DNA from: Proteromonas lacertae
Taxonomy: Eukaryota > Sar > Bigyra > Opalinata > Proteromonadidae
DNA: 30,433 nucleotides
NCBI GenBank assembly: GCA_002245135.1
Contig: NGBS01000937.1
Span: 1 to 30,433 of the forward strand
Direction: 5' to 3'
Shown: one piece after another, positions 9,691 to 17,290 of the stretch
Numbering within the stretch: the first letter of the stretch is position 1
How the letters are laid out: the number at the start of each line of letters is the position of its first letter
Notes under the pieces: model-generated
What the model was told of the DNA's origin: nothing
Database searches by the model: none
Seen by the model: only the letters and a program-made list of their open reading frames with translations
Made by a program: the position numbers and the translations under genes

Positions 9691-10086
9691 ATGAAACAGG
9701 ATAATCTTGACTATATTGATTTTGGGTTGTTTGAAAATATAAATAAGAGGAAATGGTGGGATATGGAGGAAATTTCTATATCTCATGAATATAGTAAGTT
9801 AGATGAATATTATGAGGATTATAAGTTATGTGTGGAGGAATATAAAGATTATTTACAATATGTTAAAAAGAAGAAAAACAAGAAGAAGGAAGAAAATATT
9901 CCTCAATCATTAGAGAGACTCCAAATGAGCATTGAGGATAGTCGATCCTCCTATCAAAGGAAACATGCGGAAATTGCAGAAAGGATTTGGAAGATAAGGA
10001 ACATATCGATTATCTGCTTGATTTTAGATTACGACAAAGAAAAGGAAGAAGAAAGGAAAAATGTAAAGAAAAGGAAAACAATTTGA
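9691..10086 (+). CDS. Charged Tyr/Glu/Lys-rich protein of the element
   Basis: I chose the ATG at 9691 (MKQDNLDYIDFGLF), because the upstream in-frame sequence is T-rich leader containing the shared motif. The product is about 131 aa: an acidic, Tyr-rich first half (EYYEDYKLCVEEYKDYLQY), then a Lys cluster (KKKKNKKKEE), then a helical charged tail. Coiled-coil character is likely. The last third differs in composition from the rest, so the C-terminus is less certain than the start. No family is recognised. Confidence 0.5.
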   Translation: MKQDNLDYIDFGLFENINKRKWWDMEEISISHEYSKLDEYYEDYKLCVEEYKDYLQYVKKKKNKKKEENIPQSLERLQMSIEDSRSSYQRKHAEIAERIWKIRNISIICLILDYDKEKEEERKNVKKRKTI

Positions 10087-10182
10087 TTGGTTAATTAGAA
10101 TTTTACTAATTTCTTGATTTTATTTTAATTAAGTATTTTCTAAAACTTTTTGAAAACTTATCATAAATTTAAAAATCAAAAA

Positions 10183-10917
10183 ATGAATTCCGATTTACAA
10201 GATGATATGAACATAAGTTCATTTCCTAGTTCACCAAAGGTTGCTGCTCCTCCTCCACTCATTATTCCTCAATTAGATGAATCTAAGGTACTTACAAAAG
10301 AGAATTTTGATGACTTTATTTTTAGCAACTCTCATTTTTGGGATATTATGGTGAATCATACAAGAAGTATGACAGAGATCCTTTTAAGAAATCTTATTGA
10401 TGGATTAAGCTTATACAGGATAGCAAATGCAAGACAAGAGGATTTTATTGATTTCCTCACTGCTTGGAAATCAAAAATTCCTTTATCAGATTTTAAAATA
10501 GGAATTAATCCTATCGAACCATTTGCAGATGATGATGATGAAGAGGAAGAAGATGATAAAGCCATTCCTATTCCTAAAAAGAAGAAGGAATCAGCTCCGG
10601 TACCAGAAGGATCACAAAAGTGTTCTACATGCAACAAAATCCTTCCTTTAGAGAACTTTGCAACAAAGCCAAACGGTGACAAAAACAAAAGTTGTGAAAG
10701 ATGTCGCTTAAAAAAGAAGGAGTATTATGATAAACAAAGACAACAAAAGAAACAAAGAAATGTTAAAGAGGAAGATTCAAGTAGTGGAAAAGTAAAAGTT
10801 GAATTATGTCCTAAACCAGCTCCAAAGAAAAGAAAGATTGATGTTGTCATTCCTTCTGCAATGGATGAGGATCCTGATGATGATGAGGAAATAGATAGTG
10901 AGGAAATGGAAATATAA
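10183..10917 (+). CDS. Four-cysteine zinc-knuckle protein of the element
   Basis: The ATG at 10183 (MNSDLQDDMNISS) gives 244 aa. A short zinc-binding module is visible: Cys147 and Cys150 in KCSTCNK, then Cys171 and Cys174 in SCERCRL, separated by about 20 residues containing LENFATKP. The pattern 'CxxC-x3-PLxxF-...-CxxC' recurs in phage and eukaryotic-virus proteins, sometimes beside endonuclease domains, but no nuclease motif is visible here. The module is flanked by an Asp/Glu block (about 115-126) and a PKKKKE cluster. A PKKRKID sequence at about 214-220 resembles a nuclear localisation signal. A nuclear DNA- or RNA-binding role is the likely inference. Confidence 0.7.
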   Translation: MNSDLQDDMNISSFPSSPKVAAPPPLIIPQLDESKVLTKENFDDFIFSNSHFWDIMVNHTRSMTEILLRNLIDGLSLYRIANARQEDFIDFLTAWKSKIPLSDFKIGINPIEPFADDDDEEEEDDKAIPIPKKKKESAPVPEGSQKCSTCNKILPLENFATKPNGDKNKSCERCRLKKKEYYDKQRQQKKQRNVKEEDSSSGKVKVELCPKPAPKKRKIDVVIPSAMDEDPDDDEEIDSEEMEI

Positions 10918-10944
10918 ATTCTAATATTAATCTTTATTTTCATA

Positions 10945-10961
10945 TTTCTTGTTGTTTTTAG
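10945..10961 (+). promoter_or_regulatory. TTTCTTGTTGTTTTTAG motif before the 10982 gene
   Basis: This is a full match to the shared motif. It ends about 20 bp before the ATG at 10982, with a short AT repeat (ATATATATATAT) between. Confidence 0.5.
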
Positions 10962-10981
10962 AATATATATATATATTCAAA

Positions 10982-11386
10982 ATGCCTAGATATAGAATTA
11001 ATACTTTTTCATTAAAAGCAAATAATGTTGGACCTGTAGTTTGCAAATTATACAGGTATATGGTAATAGATAGAGGAAATACATATCAGATTATATGGTA
11101 TATCAAATTTAATCCTCAAGTATTACAGAATATTATTATGGGTGGAGATAGATGGATTCATGTAGTACCATATCGTACTAGAGATGCTAATGATGAACCA
11201 GAATTATGGTTTATTGGAACCGGAATGAGATCTATGCAACTTGATTTACCTGAATTAATCTTTAATCCATCGCCTAATCCTCCAATTTTGCTTCGTGGAA
11301 ATCTTAACGCAAGACAAAGAAGATATTTACAGCTTCATTTATTATATGATCCTTTAGATGAAGATGATGATGATGATGATGAATAA
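10982..11386 (+). CDS. 134-aa protein of the element, unknown function
   Basis: The start is the ATG at 10982 (MPRYRINTFSLKANN), about 20 bp after a clear copy of the shared upstream motif. The product is compact and looks folded, with beta-rich sequence containing several Trp residues (IIWYIKFNP, DRWIHVVPY, ELWFIGTG). It ends in a poly-Asp tail encoded by a GAT repeat. No family is recognised. It is the last gene before the nested pogo transposon. Confidence 0.65.
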   Translation: MPRYRINTFSLKANNVGPVVCKLYRYMVIDRGNTYQIIWYIKFNPQVLQNIIMGGDRWIHVVPYRTRDANDEPELWFIGTGMRSMQLDLPELIFNPSPNPPILLRGNLNARQRRYLQLHLLYDPLDEDDDDDDE

Positions 11387-11410
11387 AACAATAATTAATT
11401 TCATTTTTAA

Positions 11411-11427
11411 TTTTCTTGTTGTTTTTG
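11411..11427 (+). promoter_or_regulatory. TTTTCTTGTTGTTTTTG motif now cut off from its gene by a transposon
   Basis: This is a full match to the shared motif and ends three bases before the TA target of the pogo element. The next gene of the virus-like element starts at 14740, 22 bp after the transposon's right target base. Without the transposon the motif would lie roughly 25 bp upstream of that ATG, the normal spacing. Confidence 0.5.
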
Positions 11428-11431
11428 TATA

Positions 11432-11454
11432 CAGTCAAAAACCTTTAACTTGAA
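11432..11454. repeat. Left terminal inverted repeat of the pogo element (23 bp)
   Basis: It starts CAGTCAAAAACC and is the exact reverse complement of 14694-14716. The preceding TA (11430-11431) is the target duplication. Confidence 0.95.
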
Positions 11455-12010
11455 CAGCTTGAATAGCGAAAAAATAACCAAAAATACCCCCATATTCAAG
11501 TTATGGTTTTATATATTAGAGGTGTTTGTTGGGGTTTTGAAATAGATAAGACGTTGTTATAAAACATCTATATATCTATAGTCTTTTTATTTTCGCTATA
11601 TATTTACATTACTATCTTATTTTGTTATTGTTTGATATATTATAAGTTATTATATATTAAAATCTTTATATAGTGCTTCATGAATTGTATGTAGTGATTA
11701 GAGCATTTTAATTGTTGAATACAGTTTAATTTGAGAAAAGAGTGGAAATTTCCTAATATTTGTTATGAATTAAGTTTAAACTAATGAATATTATAATCTA
11801 GTTATATTAAGTATTACAGTTTTATAAAAAATGAAACAATCAAATTTTTTTATGCTTAGAATTCTTGTCTTTATAACCACATCTAGGCATCTACATAATA
11901 AAATAACCATATCAACACCTTCTACTTATTTTATTGATTGATATTTTATAGTTAAACCCCCCAAAAAACAATTAACAAATAAAATATGATGTAAAAATAA
12001 TAGTATTAAT
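11455..12010. other. Non-coding left interior of the pogo element
   Basis: About 550 bp of AT-rich sequence lies between the left terminal repeat and the 3' end of the transposase. Further ACTTGAA/TTCAAGT words occur near 11460 and 11495. I see no supported gene. Confidence 0.7.
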
Positions 12011-13639
12011 CTATAAATTGGTTTTTAATTCGTCAAAACATTTTGATATCCTTTGTTTTTTAACGTCATTCATGTTGCAACATGATCTATATAGTTTATT
12101 GAGTTTTCTTTTGAATTTTATTGTCATTAATTCTTCTTTTTTGTCATTATCTATAATATTTTCAGTGATATTCATCGAAGTGTCATTAATGACTGAAACT
12201 AGAAAGGCTGAAGACTCTTCAAAATGCATAAATGGACAAAGATCTTCAATTCTAGTTACAGAATATAATGAAGTACCTGTAATGAATGTACTTTTACTGT
12301 TTATAGGATTTAAAACCTTTATTTTTTCAAGAATATCAGCCAATGCTAACCTTAATTTTACACTATGGTCTTCTTCTGGTGGTAATAATTCTAGAACTCT
12401 TTCGAGCTTCGCCATTTGAGTTACAGTAGGTATTGTTGACTGTTTCCAGCAATTGATTACTGTTGAAGATTTCATTTCATTAAATACAGTTGTCATATAA
12501 ACAATCGAATCTGCAATATTAGGAGTTTTACCAAATTTCAATCCACCCATTCCATTTTTTACTTTTATTCGTCTAATTTCTTCGAAATTGTCAATAGTTT
12601 TCACACATTCATTGAGGATTGATGTCTTGTAATTGCCCTTCAAAGCACTAATGATACCTTGATCTAGAGGCTGTAATTTAGCAGTTGTATTTGGGGGTAA
12701 ATATATGATTTCCAAATTTTTATACTTTTCTTTTGATAATTCTTTCGGATGTCCACTGAAGTTATCCATTATCAATAATATTTTACTATCTCCTAATGTT
12801 GACGTTACTGCTGGCATAAATATTTCATCAATCCAATAAATGAAAACAGTCGAATCCATCCAAGCATGATGTTGACTGGTATAACATTTCGGAACATCAC
12901 TGAAACAGTTTGGTTTTTTGGCCTTTCCAATGAACAATAATGGAATATATACACTGTTATCCATGTTGACTGTGACTGCTATAGATATTCGTTGTTTAGA
13001 CATCTTAAAACCTCGAAAATCTGATTTTTCTACATTTTTTACAACACATTTTTGAGGTAATTGCTGGTAAAATAGTGAGGTTTCATCCATATTGAAGATA
13101 TATATAGGCTCATATTGACTCATTACATCTTGTATTGGCTTTAGATTCACAGTACCTACAGAGGAAGCTTCTCCATGTAATACGATACAAGATAAACCAT
13201 TTCTTTTCATGAATCCATCTATATAGCTTTGACTTACTATAGCTTTACCTACATTATTCTTGTTTAGTATCCTAGCTTCACTTAATAATAAACTTTTCGT
13301 GACAGGAATATGTGTCAAAGGTAGTTTTTTATAAGCTTCATCAAACCATATCTTCAAACCTTTTTCCAATTCAGGGTTTTGTGTTTTTTTTTCTCTTTTA
13401 ATAGTAGCCATGTATTTATCACAGTCAAAATACTTCATTATTGTATCTCTATTATAAAGCCAGTTAGTAATCGTAGAGTTAACAACATTCAATTTTGCCA
13501 TCACCTTAGCTCTTGTTGTTTTCTTGTTATCAAGCTCATATGCAGCCTCTGCTTTCTCTGCTAATGTTCTATTATTGCATTTTCTAGTAATAGTTGAGTT
13601 TTGACAAGACATAAAAGGCGCTTTGTTCAAAAAATTCAA
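12011..13639 (-). CDS. Pogo/Tigger-family transposase (DDE_1, CENP-B-like)
   Basis: This is an intact frame of 542 aa (first Met at 13639; a second Met at residue 10 is an alternative start). Residues of about 22-65 form a psq-type helix-turn-helix (NRTLAEKAEAAYEL ... STITNWLYNR). Residues of about 85-155 form a CENP-B-type second DNA-binding domain (ELEKGLKIWFDEAY ... SYIDGFMKRNGLS). The DDE_1 catalytic domain follows with Asp185 in FNMDETSLFYQQLP, Asp292 in LLIMDNFSGHP and Asp326 in LPPNTTAKLQPLDQG, the standard D...D...D layout of pogo elements. It catalyses cut-and-paste transposition into TA. The C-terminal 170 aa are divergent. No internal break is seen, and the gene is in standard code. 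Confidence 0.95.
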   Translation of the reverse strand: MNFLNKAPFMSCQNSTITRKCNNRTLAEKAEAAYELDNKKTTRAKVMAKLNVVNSTITNWLYNRDTIMKYFDCDKYMATIKREKKTQNPELEKGLKIWFDEAYKKLPLTHIPVTKSLLLSEARILNKNNVGKAIVSQSYIDGFMKRNGLSCIVLHGEASSVGTVNLKPIQDVMSQYEPIYIFNMDETSLFYQQLPQKCVVKNVEKSDFRGFKMSKQRISIAVTVNMDNSVYIPLLFIGKAKKPNCFSDVPKCYTSQHHAWMDSTVFIYWIDEIFMPAVTSTLGDSKILLIMDNFSGHPKELSKEKYKNLEIIYLPPNTTAKLQPLDQGIISALKGNYKTSILNECVKTIDNFEEIRRIKVKNGMGGLKFGKTPNIADSIVYMTTVFNEMKSSTVINCWKQSTIPTVTQMAKLERVLELLPPEEDHSVKLRLALADILEKIKVLNPINSKSTFITGTSLYSVTRIEDLCPFMHFEESSAFLVSVINDTSMNITENIIDNDKKEELMTIKFKRKLNKLYRSCCNMNDVKKQRISKCFDELKTNL

Positions 13640-14693
13640 GCCGAGCCAAGAGAAAAGAAAAGGAATAAATGTAGTCTAGTCTTATTTAGTGAAATAAAAT
13701 TCATATTTTGTGTCAACATCGTCAATAGATGTTGAGAATATCTACGCAGAAATTGATCATCAAGCTTGTATGTACCATTTATTAAATTAGCACTTTATTG
13801 TTTATTACATCAAATCAGCATAACAATTATAACAACAATATAAAAAAAATTACGGATTTAAATTACTGTTTCACTATTTATTTTCGATTTTCTAACTTCT
13901 TCATCTCTATATACATCAATAACATTATTCATTTCAAATTAGATTGTTTTTAATGAAAAACCTATTACTCCATATTTACTTCTAATCATTCAATTGAAAG
14001 ATATATATCAACCAATTTACATTATTAAATGTATTGTCTTATCTCATACACTATTTCTGAATAACTTATGTGCATTATTTCCAACAATTATGTTTTACAT
14101 CATAACTAATAGTAATGTTGTGATTATACTAGCTTATATCATTTTTCATCAACCAGAACAGTGGTTTTACAGCTTACATTTCATTCAACTGTATAGATAT
14201 TACATTATTTGGTATTTTCTGAAGGTAATGGGTAATTATAGATTATTCTTTACTTATTAAGCTGAATATTCATTGCATTTACTCCATTTACTTCATCTAT
14301 TATCAGTTTCTGAGGTTGATTTCACTTATTCTTAGAACATTATCGAAAGTCAAAAAAACATTTACTATATTCACTCCAATTACCATCAACACAAATACTA
14401 AGTCTCAATCTACTATAATAAATAATTTAATTCCCAAACTACTCCCAAATATTTCTTATAATTTCTAATCTCTATCAAATAACCATTTTTATTATTCTGC
14501 ATACCTATAAAAATAAAATAGAAGCTATATACTTCATAATATATTAAACATTTACTCATTTATTTTAGATGAGCTATAAAATAATAATACTTGTAGAGAA
14601 TGTTATGTAACAAAGAAAAGTTTTAAAATTAAATACCCCAACTTAACACAAAATGCAAAAACTTTGAAAGAAAAATGGTTCAAGTTATAAAAA
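13640..14693. other. Non-coding right interior of the pogo element
   Basis: About 1 kb of AT-rich sequence lies upstream of the transposase and should contain its promoter. One 88-codon hydrophobic open frame (13994-14260) is present but has no family resemblance, and I do not accept it as a gene. Confidence 0.6.
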
Positions 14694-14716
14694 TTCAAGT
14701 TAAAGGTTTTTGACTG
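14694..14716. repeat. Right terminal inverted repeat of the pogo element (23 bp)
   Basis: It is the exact reverse complement of 11432-11454 and is followed by the TA duplication at 14717-14718. A second TTCAAGTTAT copy lies just inside at about 14679. Confidence 0.95.
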
Positions 14717-14739
14717 TATTATACTCTCATAATTACAAA

Positions 14740-15069
14740 ATGTTATCAAAAAATAATGAGACTGTCTTAGAGACAAATGTTGAGGAAATCAAGGAAAGTA
14801 TAGGAATCCTCTTAGTATATGTCATCCTTTGGGTTGTAACAGAAGTCATCAAAATTGTATATTATACTTATAAAGCATATTGTCCTCCTAAAGTCATTGA
14901 AGTTGTTGAGGAAATTCAACATAATTTGGGAAGCACAAATAAAAAAGAGGATGATGAGGAAGAGGATATTATTGAAGAAAATGAGGAATTATCCTCCATA
15001 AACAAGACATATAGAACAAGCAGTGGAAGATTACACTATCCTCCGTCAAAATATTCTGATACAATTTAG
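14740..15069 (+). CDS. Small single-span membrane protein of the element
   Basis: The ATG at 14740 (MLSKNNETVLETN) gives 109 aa. Residues of about 21-42 (IGILLVYVILWVVTEVIKIVYY) form one hydrophobic span, followed by an acidic Glu/Asp-rich region (KKEDDEEEDIIEENEE) and a C-terminal phrase RTSSGRLHYPPSKYSD. It is probably a membrane-anchored protein with a long cytosolic or virion-internal tail. The pogo transposon ends 22 bp upstream and separates it from the presumed promoter motif at 11411, so its present expression is doubtful. The function is unknown. Confidence 0.65.
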   Translation: MLSKNNETVLETNVEEIKESIGILLVYVILWVVTEVIKIVYYTYKAYCPPKVIEVVEEIQHNLGSTNKKEDDEEEDIIEENEELSSINKTYRTSSGRLHYPPSKYSDTI

Positions 15070-15155
15070 AAAATGTTATAGAGTAATTTTAAAATCCTAA
15101 TTAATGATTTTTTTCTAAGTTCCTTTTTTGGGTTTCGAAAATCCTCTTTTTTCGT

Positions 15156-15216
15156 AAAAAGTAACGGTTTTTGTAACGAAGGAAAATCCTCCAATCATAA
15201 TCGACCGTTACTTTTT
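15156..15216. promoter_or_regulatory. Inverted repeat of a 13-bp AAAAAGTAACGGT box
   Basis: AAAAAGTAACGGT at 15156-15168 is repeated exactly, inverted, at 15204-15216 (ACCGTTACTTTTT). A third partial copy (CGTTACTTTT) follows at about 15229. The gap 15070-15284 has no gene, and these boxes lie 70-130 bp before the ATG of the spliced gene at 15285. They look like a dyad binding site for a regulator of that gene, or possibly a replication or packaging site of the element. AAACCGTTA-type words also resemble Myb sites. Confidence 0.45.
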
Positions 15217-15284
15217 AAGTAAATTTGTCGTTACTTTTCATTCTGAGTTTTCCTGCCACTTTTATGGTTAGAATTTTCAAATAT

Positions 15285-16823
15285 ATGGAAATTAATACTA
15301 CTGAGATATTGAAATTAACAGTTGCTACAGCAGAAGCTACTAGGTAATATTTTGTTATTAATATAATGTAGGACTTTTACTAAGTTCTTGGGAAGTCAAC
15401 CAATTTACCCCCGTGAAAAATGGAGCAAGGAGGATGATGCTGTTGTGAGAGGATTATACTCTCAACTTGGTGCATTTATTAATCAACTAAATGACAATCC
15501 TGCTGGAGTATATTTTGTATGTATTATACTTGCAATAGACTTGGAAACATTATGAAAAGGAGGAAATGGAGGAAATGGAGGAAATGGAGGAAAAGAAGGA
15601 AAAGGAGGAAATGGAGGAAATGGAGGAAAAGAAGGAAGAGAAGGAAAAGGAGGAAATGGAGGAAATGGAGGAAATGGAGGAAATGGAGGAAAAGGAGGAA
15701 AAGGAGGAAAGTGAAAAAGAGGAAAGTAAGAAAAGTCCTGAGGTATATTTGATTATTTATATATACATAGAAATGGATGCTTGAAAAAGAGGAATTCCTC
15801 AAAGAACTTAAAGAAATCAGGGATGAAGATCTTGAAGAAAGTGATAAAGAGGATAAAAATGAAGGAAGTGTAGGAAATCCTAATAATATAATTCGTAAAA
15901 AATACTTAAAGAAAGTAAAGGAAACGATATCACAAATGAATGAAAAGGAAAGAAAAGAAAGGGAGGAAACCCTAAGAAAACATGAACAAGCAAGGGCTAA
16001 TTTAAAAGAATATCGTAAAAAACATCCACTAACTATTGAACCTGATGATGATTTTGAAGAACCACCACCTCCAGAGCTTCCTCCAAAACCAAAATCAGAT
16101 CCTATTAAAGAGGTGTTACAAAAAACATCAATACTGAATAAGTTTAATGTCAAAAAGATATCTAAATCCTCTCCTGAAACAATTCCTCCAAAGGATCTTA
16201 GCAAATTGAAGAAAGTCAAAGAAGTTGTAAAAGAAATTGAAAAGGAGGATATTCCTCAGATTATAGTATCAGAAAGTGATACAGATTCAGATGATGAAAA
16301 AGTAATTGTAGCAAAGAAGAGGCAAAGACCTCAGTCAGTAAAAAAGGAGGATGAAAAGAAAAAGCAGAGAAAGGTAGCTGAAATTCCTCCACCAGATCCT
16401 TCAAAGAGGTACACAGATTCAGAACTGTTCGAGATGCTGTTGAACAAGAAGTGCAGTATTAATCAATGGTACGACAAAGGATCTTTAACAAAGTACATCA
16501 GCATCCTGTCCATTAACACCTGTAAGTACCTGAAAACAGAATTAATGAAATACAAGAAAAATCAAATGAACAAGGCTTACAAGAAATCAGCTCGAATGGA
16601 TGAATTACTCAAAGAGATGCATAAGTATAAAGAGCAGTACAATTCTAAAGATATCCAGAACTTCCCTGACAAAGCATCTTACAAGAAACAGTTTATAGAT
16701 TCAAAAAAAGCCAAAGATGATTATGAAGATGAAATTAATGCAATACAGCAGGATGTTAGCAAGGTTAAAGAAGGATTGAAGCCTATTGAAGACAGAATCA
16801 AGACATTGGAAGATGCACATTAA
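15285..16823 (+). CDS. Four-exon Glu/Lys-rich coiled-coil protein (about 486 aa)
   Basis: The exons are 15285-15343, 15372-15516, 15539-15742 and 15771-16823. The introns are 28, 22 and 28 nt, each GT...AG (for example GTATGTATTATACTTGCAATAG), and all junctions keep frame with no break. The protein starts MEINTTEILKLT, has a short folded-looking N-terminus (FLGSQPIYPREKWSKEDDAVV), then a 60-residue run of Glu-Glu-Met/Glu-Lys repeats from a DNA minisatellite. Long charged helices and a PPPPELPPKPK hinge follow, then a C-terminal half (from about residue 340) with a compact start (SELFEMLLNKKCSINQWYDKG) and coiled coil. It may belong to the right end of the virus-like element or to the host. 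The GAGGAT-rich codon style favours the element. No enzyme motif is seen. Confidence 0.7.
15556..15725 (+). repeat. GGAGGAAAT/GGAAAAG minisatellite inside a coding exon
   Basis: Purine-only tandem units (GGAGGAAAT and GGAGGAAAAGAAG variants) cover about 170 bp. In the frame of the spliced gene they encode Glu-Glu-Met and Glu-Lys repeats, and the reverse strand is open too, which gives a spurious antisense frame. Confidence 0.85.
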
Positions 16824-16968
16824 TTAGATGATAATGATAATTCCTCTTTATGAGATGACTTTTGTTTTTCCTCTTTTGATCTAAATACATAACTATAGTG
16901 TAATAGACACTTCAAATCCTCTTCTATAACATTTTATAATATTCTAGTCTATACTATAGTCTAGTCCT

Positions 16969-17012
16969 CCACCCCGCCGGCATCCCCCCATCGGCCCCCC
17001 ACAGGGGGGCTG
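16969..17012. other. GC-rich island with a perfect hairpin
   Basis: About 45 bp of C/G-rich sequence (CACCCCGCCGGCATCC...) stands alone in very AT-rich surroundings. At 16994-17010, GCCCCCC-ACA-GGGGGGC forms a 7-bp perfect stem with a 3-nt loop. It could be a structural signal such as a cis-acting recombination, replication or transcription-stop site. Confidence 0.6.
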
Positions 17013-17132
17013 GTCAGATAGACACATAATAAATTATAATCCTCTAGTATGATGGTATCATATTGGATGAAGAATTTTTAATAATTCATCAGTAGACTTT
17101 TCAAATTTTTTCAATAATATTATGTTTAGGAT

Positions 17133-17290
17133 AGAGGATTTTTCATTTGTCATCTTTTTTAATAAGAGGATTTTATAAAATTTATATTTCCTCTTTTAAA
17201 GAGGATCTAAAAATCCTCTTTCCTCTTTCAGAGAGGATCTAAAAATCCTCTTTTAGAAGAGGATCCTCTATAAAAGAGGATTTCATGCAT
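17133..17290. repeat. Cluster of GAGGAT/ATCCTC inverted repeats
   Basis: About ten copies of AGAGGAT or its complement lie within 160 bp. Hairpins are visible at 17198-17221 (AAAGAGGATCT...ATCCTCTTT) and 17230-17254, and a 12-bp palindrome AGAGGATCCTCT lies at 17258-17269. It is probably a subterminal feature of the virus-like element. Confidence 0.65.

Larger units (their letters stand above)
11432..14716 (-). mobile_element. Complete pogo/Tigger-type DNA transposon (Tc1/mariner superfamily)
   Basis: The element is 3,285 bp. Both ends carry the same perfect 23-bp inverted repeat beginning CAGTCAAAAACC and ending AACTTGAA. Each end is flanked by TA (11430-11431 and 14717-14718), the target duplication of this superfamily. 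Extra AACTTGAA-like copies just inside both ends look like subterminal transposase-binding sites. One intact transposase gene is carried on the minus strand. Identical terminal repeats, the clean TA duplication and an uninterrupted transposase indicate a young and possibly still mobile copy. It is nested in the virus-like element and so is younger than it. Confidence 0.93.

Noticed and set aside
10945-10961. TTTCTTGTTGTTTTTAG as a splice acceptor rather than a promoter motif
   Set aside because: Several copies lack the terminal AG and have no donor upstream at intron-like distance; a promoter role fits all copies better.
13994-14260. 88-codon frame inside the pogo element
   Set aside because: Hydrophobic AT-rich sequence without family resemblance; pogo elements usually carry one gene.
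15524-16219. 231-codon minus-strand frame
   Set aside because: Antisense shadow of the GGAGGAAAT minisatellite and the spliced plus-strand gene; Leu/Phe/Ser low complexity.
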